Origin: Maniola hyperantus
Taxonomy: Eukaryota > Arthropoda > Insecta > Lepidoptera > Nymphalidae
Direction: 5' to 3'
Length of the DNA: 64,000 nt
Assembly (NCBI RefSeq): GCF_902806685.2
Contig: NC_048542.1
Span: 11,268,533-11,332,532 of the forward strand
Shown: piece after piece, positions 30,307 through 41,137 of the stretch
Position numbering within the stretch: position 1 is the stretch's first letter
How the letters are laid out: each line of letters opens with the position of its first letter
Translations under genes and position numbers: made by a program
Notes under the pieces: generated by a model
What the model was told of the DNA's origin: nothing
What the model saw: only the letters and a program-made list of their open reading frames with translations
Databases searched by the model: none

Positions 30307-31728
30307 ATGGGAATGGAGGTGGACCCACCTCCGGAGCCCCCGGACCCTGATGGGTCGCGGAACGGAGACGCGTGTGACGCTTCTCGACAGGCGGCTTCCT
30401 CTCGGAAGCGACCTGTCGATATCGATGAGCCTGCCGCAGAAGGCGGAAAAAGAACGGTGTTGAATCCTCCCCATGCAGCTGTGCATTCTGTATACACCCA
30501 TCCCTCATTTTCTGAAGGCCCTAAAGGTTACAGTAGGGATGACAAAGGTCCCTTCATAGTCCACGTCTCGAAGGAGGTCTCGGACCCATCCGCAGCCACA
30601 TCAATTAGAGCATTGCAGTTTGGCCAGTTTCTGCACCATAACAAGTTCAGTCACATCATTAAAGACGGCGTTAAAAGTGTTGGCCGCAATAGAGTCAGCG
30701 TAGAGTTCTCAACCGCGTTAGCAGCCAATGACTTCCTAGCAAGCCAGATCTTGACGTTGGCAAAGTATAAGGCCAACATTCCAACATTCAATATCACTCG
30801 GATGGGTCTAGTGCGGGGTGTTCCTATAGACTGGTCTATGGGGGACTTCGTCGAATCCCTTGAACTACCGATTGGCTGTGGCGAGGTTTTAAAAGCCCGC
30901 CGCCTGAACCGTAAAAATACCATTGAAGGTCGTGTTGAATGGGTGCCCACCCAGTCGGTGGTTGTAACCTTTAGAGGCCAGACGCTCCCCTCAAGAATTT
31001 TCTCCTTTTACACGTCCCTCCCTGTTGAGTCTTACAAATTCCCGACCATTCAGTGCCTAAATTGTTGCCGTTTTGGCCACATTAAATCACAGTGTAGGTC
31101 TAAGCCAAGGTGTTACAGGTGTGCCCAGCCCCATACAGGTGAGTCCTGCGATGTTTCGAAGGAAAAGGCTACCTGCTTGCATTGCTCAGGTAGCCATTTC
31201 GCGTCAGATAAGGACTGTCCAGAGTTTTCCCGACAGGAAAGCATTAAGCTTGTCATGTCTCAAGACAACATTTCGTATATAGAGGCATCTGCGCGTTTCC
31301 CCCCAGTCCGTAGGTCATATGCTGAGATGACTAGGGAGTTGTTCTCAACTCCTACATTCTCTCCCCGTCCTCCCCATCCTACAAACTCATCTCGTCCCAA
31401 TGTTACTCCTAAAAAATCATACCGGGAAACAATTATTCGTTCTCCTCGTCCCCGTGCCCCCTTACCGAAGGGCTACAATAAACAGGCACATGAATCAATT
31501 ATTAACAACCCATCTTCCTCCCTACCCAATGGCTGTGCTCTTGGCAACAGCCAACCCGACTTTCCGCTATCCCAAGGAAAAATGTTAGAAGACCTTACCG
31601 CATTGCTCCTAAGCATCGTTGCTCCATGCAGCGAACTCCCATTACCGCCCAACGTTGCCCAAAACCTATCCCGTCTCTTTAATATTTTAAACAATGGCCC
31701 CAACAGTTCTACTTCAATGGAATTGTAA
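30307..31728 (+). CDS. Retrotransposon ORF1, gag-like nucleic-acid-binding protein, 473 aa
   Basis: ORF1 proteins coat the element RNA and act as chaperones. This one opens with a Pro/Asp-rich stretch (MGMEVDPPPEPPDPDGS) and has three zinc knuckles between residues about 250 and 304: a classic CLNCCRFGHIKSQC (C-x2-C-x4-H-x4-C), then CYRCAQPHTGESC with x3 spacing, then a CLHC...H...C variant. The C-terminal third is Pro/Ser-rich. The ATG at 30307 is about 130 bp into the element. It overlaps ORF2 by 35 nt in another frame, suggesting reinitiation or frameshift-type coupling. No stop or frameshift is visible. Confidence 0.9.
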   Translation: MGMEVDPPPEPPDPDGSRNGDACDASRQAASSRKRPVDIDEPAAEGGKRTVLNPPHAAVHSVYTHPSFSEGPKGYSRDDKGPFIVHVSKEVSDPSAATSIRALQFGQFLHHNKFSHIIKDGVKSVGRNRVSVEFSTALAANDFLASQILTLAKYKANIPTFNITRMGLVRGVPIDWSMGDFVESLELPIGCGEVLKARRLNRKNTIEGRVEWVPTQSVVVTFRGQTLPSRIFSFYTSLPVESYKFPTIQCLNCCRFGHIKSQCRSKPRCYRCAQPHTGESCDVSKEKATCLHCSGSHFASDKDCPEFSRQESIKLVMSQDNISYIEASARFPPVRRSYAEMTRELFSTPTFSPRPPHPTNSSRPNVTPKKSYRETIIRSPRPRAPLPKGYNKQAHESIINNPSSSLPNGCALGNSQPDFPLSQGKMLEDLTALLLSIVAPCSELPLPPNVAQNLSRLFNILNNGPNSSTSMEL

Positions 31729-34700
31729 AAGCATCCGTTCCAAAAAACAAGACCTTATATCCTTAATTAACCTGCATAGTCCTGTCATAGTTGCCGTCTC
31801 GGAGACATGGCTGAGGCCTGGAGCCCGATTTCGGGTCCCTGGTTTCTTCTGTTTGCGGGATGACAGGGATGACGGCTATGCAGGTAGTGCCTTATTCATT
31901 CGGCACAATCTCCCCTTTTCTTCAATTCCTATCCCCTCTCACAGTAATCAGATTAATGCTGTTGCTGTGAGAGCTGTAAATATTTCCTTCCTCTCTTTGT
32001 ATATCCCTCACCCAACCCCCTCCCTGATTCCAGAAATTGAAAGTATCCTTTCCTCTCTCCCCAGTCCGACTGTGATTATGGGTGACTTTAACACCCACCA
32101 CTCTTTGTGGGGGTGTTATAACTGTGACGGGTTCGCTCCGTCGTTGGTTGACATTTTTGAGGATATGAACCTTTGTATCCTGAATGATGGCTCCCCGACT
32201 CGCAGAGTTTACCCCAATCAGAACCCAAAATCTGCAGTAGATCTATCTCTTTCTTCAACTTCTCTTGCATCTCAGCTATCCTGGCAAACTCTTCCTAGTA
32301 CCTATGGTAGCGACCACTTCCCTATCATCCTAACTATGAATAATAGAACAATTCCTTCCCCCAACCCTAACCCCTTGTTAAAATATAAATTGCACAAAGC
32401 AGATTGGTCCCGCTATGCTCAAACCGTGGATGACCTGATGGACTCTCTACCTGATCTTCCGTGTGATGGTGACCTCTTGATTTACTATGATCACTTCGTC
32501 AAATCTCTTATTTCTTCGGCCGACTCCAATATTCCCCGTAAAAATCCTTCTGTCTCAAATCATTTGCCTTCCCCTCCCTGGTGGGATGAGGAATGCAAAG
32601 ATTTGTTCAAGCAGAGAGTGGCAGCAGAGAAAGAGTACTCAGATCATATGACAGAAGAAAATTTTATTAAATATAAGCGTATTGATGCCAAAACTAAAAG
32701 AATGGTTTCAAAAAAGAAAAAGTTTGGCTGGACTAAGTTCTGCGAATCACTTAACCCTAGATCTCCCTCTTCGATTGTTTGGTTAAACATAAGAAGATTC
32801 CGCAGAACCCTTAACTACTCCGATCCAAGCTCCAACGATCCCTCTGAATGGCTTAGTACTTTTGCTGACAAACTTGCTCCTCCGTCTGTTCCCCATCAGG
32901 ACGAATTCCCTGTTTTTACACCAGCACCCATTATGGGTGAAATGGATGCCCCCTTTTCCTTCTCAGAGCTTCAGATTGCTCTCGGTGGGCTAAAAGACTC
33001 AACCCCAGGGGAAGATGGTGTGCCCTACTCTTTTTTGGTAAATTTAAATGAAAACTCTAAACATCGCTATCTAAATTTAATTAACGGTTTTTTTGAAAAA
33101 GGAATAATCCCAGATTCCTGGAAGTCCCAAATAGTGATCCCACTTCTTAAGCCTGGGAAAAAAGCTTCAGACCCTAATTCATACAGGCCTATTGCACTGT
33201 CGTCCACATTAGCGAAGGTTACGGAGGTCCTCCTTAAAAACCGATTGGAATGGATAATGGAAAGCAGAGGAATACTGGCCCCTTCGCAGTTTGGTTTCCG
33301 CAAGGGTCTCAGTACAGCAGACAGCCTCAGTATACTCACTACAGACATTCGAACTGCCTTTGGTAAGGGTGAATACCTTGTGGGTGTCTTTCTCGATGTA
33401 GCTTCTGCATATGATAATGTACTTCTTCCGTTGCTCAGGCAAAAGCTGCACCAGCTGAGTGTACCGCCGAGGATATCACATTTCATATGTAACCTGCTTG
33501 CTGGTAGGTCAGTTGTGGTAAAACACCAGTCATCCACTCTCCCCCCCAGACTAGTCTGGAAAGGTCTTCCCCAAGGCTCTGTTCTCAGTCCTCTGCTATA
33601 CAGCATATAATATACCCAAGATCTAGAAATGTCTGTAAATAATTTTTGTAACATCTTGCAGTATGCTGACGATATCGTCCTCTATCATAGCTCAGGCTCT
33701 GTAGAGGAAATATCCCAATGTCTTAACTCTGCTTTGTATTATCTAGGGCAGTGGCTCTCTGACCACGGCCTATCTTTGTCAGTGGCTAAATGCCAAGCAG
33801 TCGTGTTTACGAGGAAGCGATCTATCCCTAACTTTAACTTTTATTATGAGGGTCAACTCATCAACTTGGTAGATAAGGCAAAGTTCCTTGGAGTTATTCT
33901 CGATTACAGACTGAACGGATTGGCTCATACCGAATATATAATTAATAAATGTGAAAAGGGCATCAATGTTCTACGTGCGGTGGCGGGAGTTTGGTGGGGT
34001 GCTCATCCCTACTCCCTCAAACTCTTATATAATGCTTTGGTTCGTAGCCACATTGATTACTGCTCATTTGTATTAGACCCCTTAAATAAAACTGTGTCTG
34101 AGAAGTTGAATAAAATTCAGTACCGTTGCCTCAGAATCATTCTGGGTGCAATGAAGTCTTCCCCCACTAACGCTCTACAGGTTGAATGTGTTGATCCTCC
34201 TTTACATCTCCGACGGCAATACCTATGTGACCGCTTTGTCAGCAAAATGTTACAGCTTTCCTCTCACCCATTGTGGACCAAATTGGACCAGTTATCACAA
34301 GTCCTTAGCACACGCAATCCTTCCTCCTACCTATTGGATAGTTTCCGTAAGTTTACCAATCTCCCTCATCCCTTGTTATCTTTATCAAAAAATCCTCTAT
34401 TCTCCACATCATATGAAGCCCTGGTATTCAATCCCTCTGTGGTTACTGATCTTGGTTTGGTCAAAGGTGCCCCTGATACTAACTCAAAATTTCAAAGCTT
34501 AGTTCATCAAAATTGGTCAAATCATCTTCTTATCTACACCGATGCTTCAAAAATGTCCACAGAAAGTTGTGTCGGTGCAGCCTGCTGGGTGCCCAGGTTT
34601 AAAATAATTCTACAATTCCAATGCCCTCCTGAGTCTTCGGTGTTTACAGGAGAGGCCATTGCCTTATTAGAAGCAATCCTGTTTACCCGCTCCCATAACA

Positions 34701-35392
34701 TGAAACAAACTGTTATTTTTACTGACTCTCTTAGTTGCTTGTTATCCATTAAGGAAAACCCATTCAGGAGTAAATCAAGATTTCCCATTATTCTACAGAT
34801 TAGGGAAGCTCTGTTCTCCTGTCATCAAAATGGAATAGCTTTAACACTTGTCTGGATTCCAGGTCACTCTGGCATTGCAGGCAACGAAACGGCTGACTCT
34901 TGCGCTAAATCTGCTGTACAAACGGGTTCCCATGAACATTTTAAAACCATTTCCCAAGATCTGAGTGCATTATCTAAAACATATCTGGACAAGTCCTGGA
35001 ACACATACTGGAATGAATCAAAATCGGTTAAAGGTAAATTCTATGCCTCAGTTCAACCGGATATTCCAAGGCGCCCATGGTTCTTCTCCCATAGATACGC
35101 AGACAGGTGGGTTACCTCCACGATATGTCGCTTACGCCTTGGTCATTCCTGCACACCTGTCCATCTGCACAAGATCAGAGTTAGAGATCACTCCCTGTGT
35201 GAATGTGGCTTAGACGAAGGTACTATTTCCCATATATTCTTTTCTTGTCCTAAACTTCTTCACCCCCTCTATGATGTCCTTCCTCCAAAATTTCCCCGTC
35301 CAGTAAATGTTGAGTGTTTGTTAATGTCTGTTTTTAGTCCTTACTGTAAATTCTTATGTAAATATGTCAAATATAATAATATTAAGCTGTAA
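31694..35392 (+). pseudogene. Retrotransposon ORF2 (endonuclease-RT-RNase H) interrupted by one in-frame TAA
   Basis: Domains in order: APE-type endonuclease from the start (LLQWNCKSI, SETWL, MGDFNTHHSLWG, YGSDHFPI); reverse transcriptase with SYRPIALSS, GFRKGLSTADSL, FLDVASAYDNV (catalytic D) and LPQGSVLSPLLY; then a TAA at 33608-33610; then, in the same frame, YADDIVLY (catalytic DD); RNase H with YTDAS, GEAIALLEA, FTDSLSCLL and HSGIAGNETAD; and a C-terminal Cys/His motif near CECGLDEGTISHIFF. The stop falls between RT motif B and the YADD motif, so the upstream product lacks an active site. The local string ATATAATATACC looks like a 3-nt insertion making the stop without shifting the frame. 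The rest of the ORF, to 35392, is open. Confidence 0.9.
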
Positions 35393-36617
35393 ATATTTAT
35401 GTATATTATGAATAGTGTGTATTTTGTGTACCTAATAATTGTGTTGTTCCAGGCCTGAAACTAACCCTATACAATAATATATTATTCTTTGAAAAACCTG
35501 CTACTTATAAATTATCCAAATTAATAGATAGTCTTCTTCCCAGCTATCACCAACCATTCGTATCGTGTCTCTTCAATTCCACACGACATTGGCGAAGTAA
35601 ATTGCGCCCGCTTGGTGCAGCCGCGCGCCATTAAAAAAAAAAAAAAAAAAATTTATTGTATGAAAAATGCTATTGCGGACGCGTTTTGAAGTTTGATGTC
35701 ATATAAGAACCTCGACAAATGTTACGTCAAATGAGGTTTTCATTGAAACAACTCGAGAGGTGTTTTTATCAGTGACATAAGCTATCCGCAAATCGTTTTA
35801 CTACTCATATTAATTAAAATAAAGTTATGAAAGGGATTAAAAAAGGCTATAGTAATTTTTCTGCTAGATAAGAAATCAATTATTAATTTTAGAAGCTAGT
35901 ATAATAGTATAAAAGTATTTTTAGACTAATGTAAGTCTCATAAGTACTTTTAAAAGAATATGTGATGACTCTTTCATTAGTAGGTTTGATGCACAGAGTA
36001 CATTAAATATAGAGGTATACTAACACTGAGAAACGAGAATCACAGAGTACTTTTTACACGCACCTATAACTTCTTGGAGAACAGTTATGTGCATTTTAAC
36101 TAAATAATTAAATATCATTGCTTTAACGGTGATGGAAAACATTGTGTGGAAACCTGCATGCCTGAGAGTTCTCCAAAATGTTATCAAAGGTGTGTGAAGT
36201 GAAGTCTACCAATCCGCATTTGGCCAGCATGGTAGACTATGACCAAAATTCTTCTCACACTCAAGAGAACCGTACTCTATAGTGAGCCAGCGACAAGCTG
36301 AACATAATAGTATACCTTTGACTCCTTTGAGAACAATATGGAGAACTCTCAGGCATGCAGATTTCCTCATGATGTTTCCTTCACTGCTAAATCAAGTTAA
36401 GTATAATTAATTGTTTAAAAAGCACATAACTCTTAGAGATGCGTACCTAGAATTGAACCCCCAACCTTCAATTATTCAGAGGTGGACATCCTAACCACTA
36501 GGCTCTTCGGGGAACTTCTAAAATTATTCCCCAAAGTAATGTCCAAAAGTCAAATCATTTTCTGATTTAATTGATTTAGCTTTGGAAATTACTTTGGAAT
36601 TTAAATTATTTAGGCAA

Positions 36618-36801
36618 ATAAAACAACAGTTTGATGATTTTTTATGTATTCTTTTATTAAAGTAGATTAGATTCAGACATTTTAATTATATCACCATCTG
36701 CTTCTTATAATAAAACAACAGTTTGATGATTTTTTATGTATTCTTTTGTTAAAGTAGATTAGATTCAGACATTTTAATTATATCACCATCTGCTTCTTAT
36801 A
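36618..36801. repeat. 92-bp tandem duplication private to copy B
   Basis: Two adjacent near-identical units start ATAAAACAACAGTTTGATG and end CTTCTTATA. Copies A and C have one unit. The units differ at about one base (TTATTAAAG versus TTGTTAAAG), so the duplication is recent. Confidence 0.85.
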
Positions 36802-37933
36802 AATCTAATCTGGCACCGTTCATTATTTTATTTGTCTCTGCACGGGGTCCAAGAGCTCGAGTTCACAACATATCCCAATCCATATCTTTGTCAGGATGAA
36901 GAAATGAATGCAGCACTGTATCACCTTTGCCTGAAAAAAAATTATGATAACTGAGTAAGTGACCACTGACTGTGTTGCTTAATCTATACCACTAGGCACT
37001 ACCAGCTTCTGTTTAGGTATGACGTTGTCTGCGAAGACTTTAGAATCAGTGTATATGGTATCTTTGTTACTAATTTAGCTAATCCAAATTGTTTCTTTAA
37101 ATATTTGTGGTGCGAAGGAGTAAGAAACATCCAAACTTTCATATGAAGAGCAACGTTTTAGGCAGCTCTAGATACATAAGGAAACATACTCGAGAAAGCA
37201 CTTGTAGTGTGGAGGTACTTACTATGAAGTCATAACCACCAGTAGCAATGGACTCAATTTGTATAATAGGTACTTTATGAAACGCTGTTAAAACTCCTCT
37301 AACTTTTCGGAGTTTAATACCTACCATTGTAACAACTAAATATCACTTGCTTAGCTGTGAAGGAAAAGAAGATCGTGAGGAAACCCGCATGAGAGCCTTT
37401 ACTTGTATTGAATGATAACGTTTGTTAACTTACGAGTTCTAACTTCCAAGCAGCCACAGTCCGTCAATAAGGGTCCCAATACTTAGGCAAATCAGTGCCC
37501 AGGCATTTGCGTATAAGTTCAGTGAGAAAAACTAAGTCTCCGGAGTCCGAGGAGCAAGCAAAGTTGCAGAATTAATCACAAAAAACAAACGCGTAAACTA
37601 AGGAAAAACAACAAAAAATTGTACTTTGTGGTCTGGGGTTCTAAATAGTTACCACAGACTAACTACTTATTTGTAATAAGTAACGTAGCCAAATTTAGAA
37701 GACTGTTATGTCCATGTAAATTGCTAGATTACCAAGTGATTACCATAGATATTCGATTTAGTCGGGTTATAAATAGGTCCGTGCTACCAATACGTCATCA
37801 AAATGTCGATAATGACGAAATGCGATATAGTGCATTAGTCGTCCGCGATAGCAAATTTATCAACTGTAACGATCACGATTCTTAAGGATATTTCTATTGC
37901 GATGTCACATGTCAGTTTACGGCAATCGGCCTG

Positions 37934-40057
37934 GGCCGATTGCCGTAAACTGGACATAACTGGACATAACAGTCTTCTAAATTTGGCTACGTTACTTATT
38001 ACAAATAAGTAGTTAGTCTGTGGTAACTATTTAGAACCCCAGACCACAAAGTACAATTTTTTGTTGTTTTTCCTTAGTTTACGCGTTTGTTTTTTGTGAT
38101 TAATTCTGCAACTTTGCTTGCTCCTCGGACTCCGGAGACTTAGTTTTTCTCATTGAACTTATACGCAAATGCCTGGGCACTGATTTGCCTAAGTATTGGG
38201 ACCCTTATTGACGGACTGTGGCTGCTTGGAAGTTAGAACTCGTAAGTTAACAAACGTTATCATTCAATACAAGTAAAGGCTCTCATGCGGGTTTCCTCAC
38301 GATCTTCCTTTTCCTTCACAGCTAAGCAAGTGATATTTAGTTGTTACAATGGTATTAAACTCCGAAAAGTTAGAGGAGTTTTAACAGCGTTTCATAAAGT
38401 ACCTATTATACAAATTGAGTCCATTGCTACTGGTGGTTATGACTTCATAGTACCTAAGTACCTCCACACTACAAGTGCTTTCTCGAGTATGTTTCGTTAT
38501 GTATCTAGAGCTGCCTAAAACGTTGCTCTTCATATGAAAGTTTGGATGTTTCTTACTCCTTCGCACCACAAATATTTAAAGAAACGATTTGGATTAGCTA
38601 AATTAGTAACAAAGATACCATATACACTGATTCTAAAGTCTTCGCAGACAACGTCATACCTAAACAGAAGCTGGTAGTGCCTAGTGGTATAGATTAAGCA
38701 ACACAGTCAGTGGTCACTTACTCAGTTATCATAATGTTTTTTCAGGCAAAGGTGATACAGTGCTGCATTCATTTCTTCATCCTGACAAAGATATGGATTG
38801 GGATATGTTGTGAACTCGAGCTCTTGGACCCCGTGCAGAGACAAATAAAATAATGAACGGTGCCAGATTAGATTTATAAGAAGCAGATGGTGATATAATT
38901 AAAATGTCAGAATCTAATCTACTTTAATAAAAGAATACATAAAAAATCATCAAACTGTTGTTTTATTTGCCTAAATAATTTAAATTCCAAAGTAATTTCT
39001 AAAGCTAAATCAATTAAATCAGAAAATGATTTGACTTTTGGACAAGTTCCCCGAAGAGCCTAGTGGTTAGGATGTCCACCTCTGAATAATTGAAGGTTGG
39101 GGGTTCAATTCTAGGTACGCATCTCTAAGAGTTATGTGCGTTTTAAACAATTAATTATACTTAACTTGATTTAGCGGTGAAGGAAATATCATGAGGAAAT
39201 CTGCATGCCTGAGAGTTCTCCATATTGTTCTCAAAGGAGTCAAAGGCATACTATTATGTTCAGCTTGTCGCTGGCTCACTATAGAGTACGGTTCTCTTGA
39301 GTGTGAGAAGAGTTTTGGCCATAGTCTACCATGCTGGCCAAATGCGGATTGGTAGACTTCACTTCACACACCTTCGATAACATTTTGGAGAACTCTCAGG
39401 CATGCAGGTTTCCACACGATGTTTTCCATCACCGTTAAAGCAATGATATTTAATTATTTAGTTAAAATGCACATAACTGTTCTCCAAGAAGTTATAGGTG
39501 CGTGTAAAAAGTACTCTGTGATTCTCATTTCTCAGTGCTAGTATACCTCTATATTTAATGTACTCTGTGCATCAAACCTACTAATGAAAGAGTCATCACA
39601 TATTCTTTTAAAAGTACTTATGAGACTTACATTAATCTAAAAATACTTTTATACTATTATACTAGCTTCTAAAATTAATAATTGATTTCTTATCTAGCAG
39701 AAGAATTACTATAGCCTTTTTTAATCCCTTTCATAACTTTATTTTAATTAATATAAGTAGTAAAACGATTTGCGGATAGCTTATGTCACTGATAAAAACA
39801 CCTCTCGAGTTGTTTCAATGAAAACCTCATTTGACGTAACATTTGTCGAGGTTCTTATATGACATCAAACTTCAAAACGCGTCCGCAATAGCATTTTTCA
39901 TACAATAAATTTTATCGATAGTGTAAATGAACTGTCAAAACATTTTTTTGTCCACATCTATCCTTTATGGACTGTCTCACCGAACCGTGATAGGAAAACC
40001 ATATTTTGACATTGATGCTGTCATTAAATGATAGATGCAGTCGATTCGCAATCGGCC
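37934..40057 (-). mobile_element. GGCC element copy C, inverted, full-length ends
   Basis: A 2124-bp copy in inverted orientation to A and B, with both termini present (GGCCGATTGCC at 37934; CGCAATCGGCC ending at 40057). With copy B it forms a giant inverted repeat whose centre is a 17-bp perfect stem around a TG spacer. It lacks the right subterminal segment of B and instead has a 10-bp tandem duplication (GTTATGTCCA on the element's sense strand, about 37952-37971). Confidence 0.85.
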
Positions 40058-40988
40058 TGCTGGATGTCACAACAAAAATCCATTTTGATTTTACATTAAT
40101 GTTACCAGAACAATTTGGGTGCGTTCATTATTATACAGTGCGCCAAAGATCTTTTGGCGCATGGCCAAAATTAGAACTTACGCAGTTACGCCGCCATCTT
40201 GTGAAGTGTCACGCTGTTCCTTACAATGTGGTGTTGCTGCTAAGAAAAAAATATGATATTTACTCTTTTTTTAATATTAGAGCCATTCCTTTTCTCAAAT
40301 ATTTTATTTTGTATTTATTTGTAGTGTTTTATAAATTATTTTATAGGAAGCCAACGGTATACAAATAAATATTTTTATTATAACTATTAGAGCCATTCTA
40401 TATAGGTACATAACATCATAATAATATATTATCCTGATAATAGATAGGTAACTATAGCATAATTAATGTGTCTGCATGTCATAGCTATATTTAGCACTAG
40501 TTTAGCACTAGCACATGTAGTACCTACCTATTTGAGCAGGTAAACATGATAAGTTGCAAGTCCATGGCATAAAAATGGTTTTCATTATTCTTTCTCGATT
40601 TGGCAACCCAATTTCTCATTTAGTTTAGTTTAATATTCTTTATTGTACACCAAAAAGAAAAGACACAAAAAGAAACATGTAAAATAAGAACATACAATTA
40701 CGCCCCTGTCAATGTCATTCAAGTGCCAAAAGGGCATAAAAAGCCTCCGCTGCTCGATTGCGGTAGAATGATAGCTACAGTGTCACGATCGCAATCACCT
40801 CTGCTTGGTTAACGCTCGCTCACTATTGGCTTACAATGCCTACAATGCATTGTTGCAACAAGAATCGCACAAATTCAGCCAATCATTACAATGAGGAAGT
40901 TTCATGGCAACGTTCGATAAAATTGTCATAGATGCATAGATGCGCTTCCATTAGATAAAACCTTATCAAAGTAACGTAAACGTTAGTT

Positions 40989-41040
40989 AGGCCGTCCGTA
41001 AAAAATGAATCCTCACGCGCCATTTTAACTCTTATGGGTT
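40989..41040 (+). mobile_element. GTCCGTAAAAAATGA MITE, left half
   Basis: GTCCGTAAAAAATGAATCCTCACGCGCCATTTTAACTC followed by unrelated AT-rich DNA; about 100 bp downstream of the MARCH stop codon. Confidence 0.6.
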
Positions 41041-41137
41041 TATGAAATATGTAAGTAGGCAATAGACAATAAAAATAGTAGGTAAATACAGAACAAACCA
41101 GTTATAAACTGTTAAAAAATTATAATAGAACTTGTAT

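Larger units (their letters stand above)
30179..35651 (+). mobile_element. Nearly full-length non-LTR retrotransposon (APE, RT, RNase H; I-clade-like)
   Basis: A 5.5-kb element with a short 5' UTR, two overlapping ORFs and a poly(A) tail of about 18 nt. It is inserted in copy B of the 2.1-kb TIR element: the target string AATTTATTGT ends at 30178 and recurs at 35650-35659 right after the poly(A), a target-site duplication of about 10-12 bp (its left edge merges with the A tail). Element sequence starts GTAGACTTCGTC. Endonuclease, RT and RNase H all in ORF2 fit the I group and relatives; the exact clade needs a tree. It looks young: only one coding break is visible. Confidence 0.9.
30089..37933 (+). 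mobile_element. GGCC element copy B, split by the retrotransposon
   Basis: It begins abruptly at ATCACGGTTCGG (equivalent to 28045 in copy A), so the first 66 bp are missing, and it abuts copy A directly. The element is interrupted at 30178 by the retrotransposon and resumes at about 35650. It carries a private 92-bp tandem duplication (36618-36709 and 36710-36801) and the right subterminal segment missing from A. It ends GGCAATCGGCC at about 37931, two bases from inverted copy C. Confidence 0.85.

Noticed and set aside
30651..30950. Minus-strand frames antisense to the retrotransposon ORFs (also 33067-33654, 34534-34788)
   Set aside because: Antisense shadows of ORF1 and ORF2 with no domain of their own.
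40006..40368. 120-codon plus-strand frame
   Set aside because: Starts inside the GGCC element copy C and runs into AT-rich sequence; no recognisable domain.
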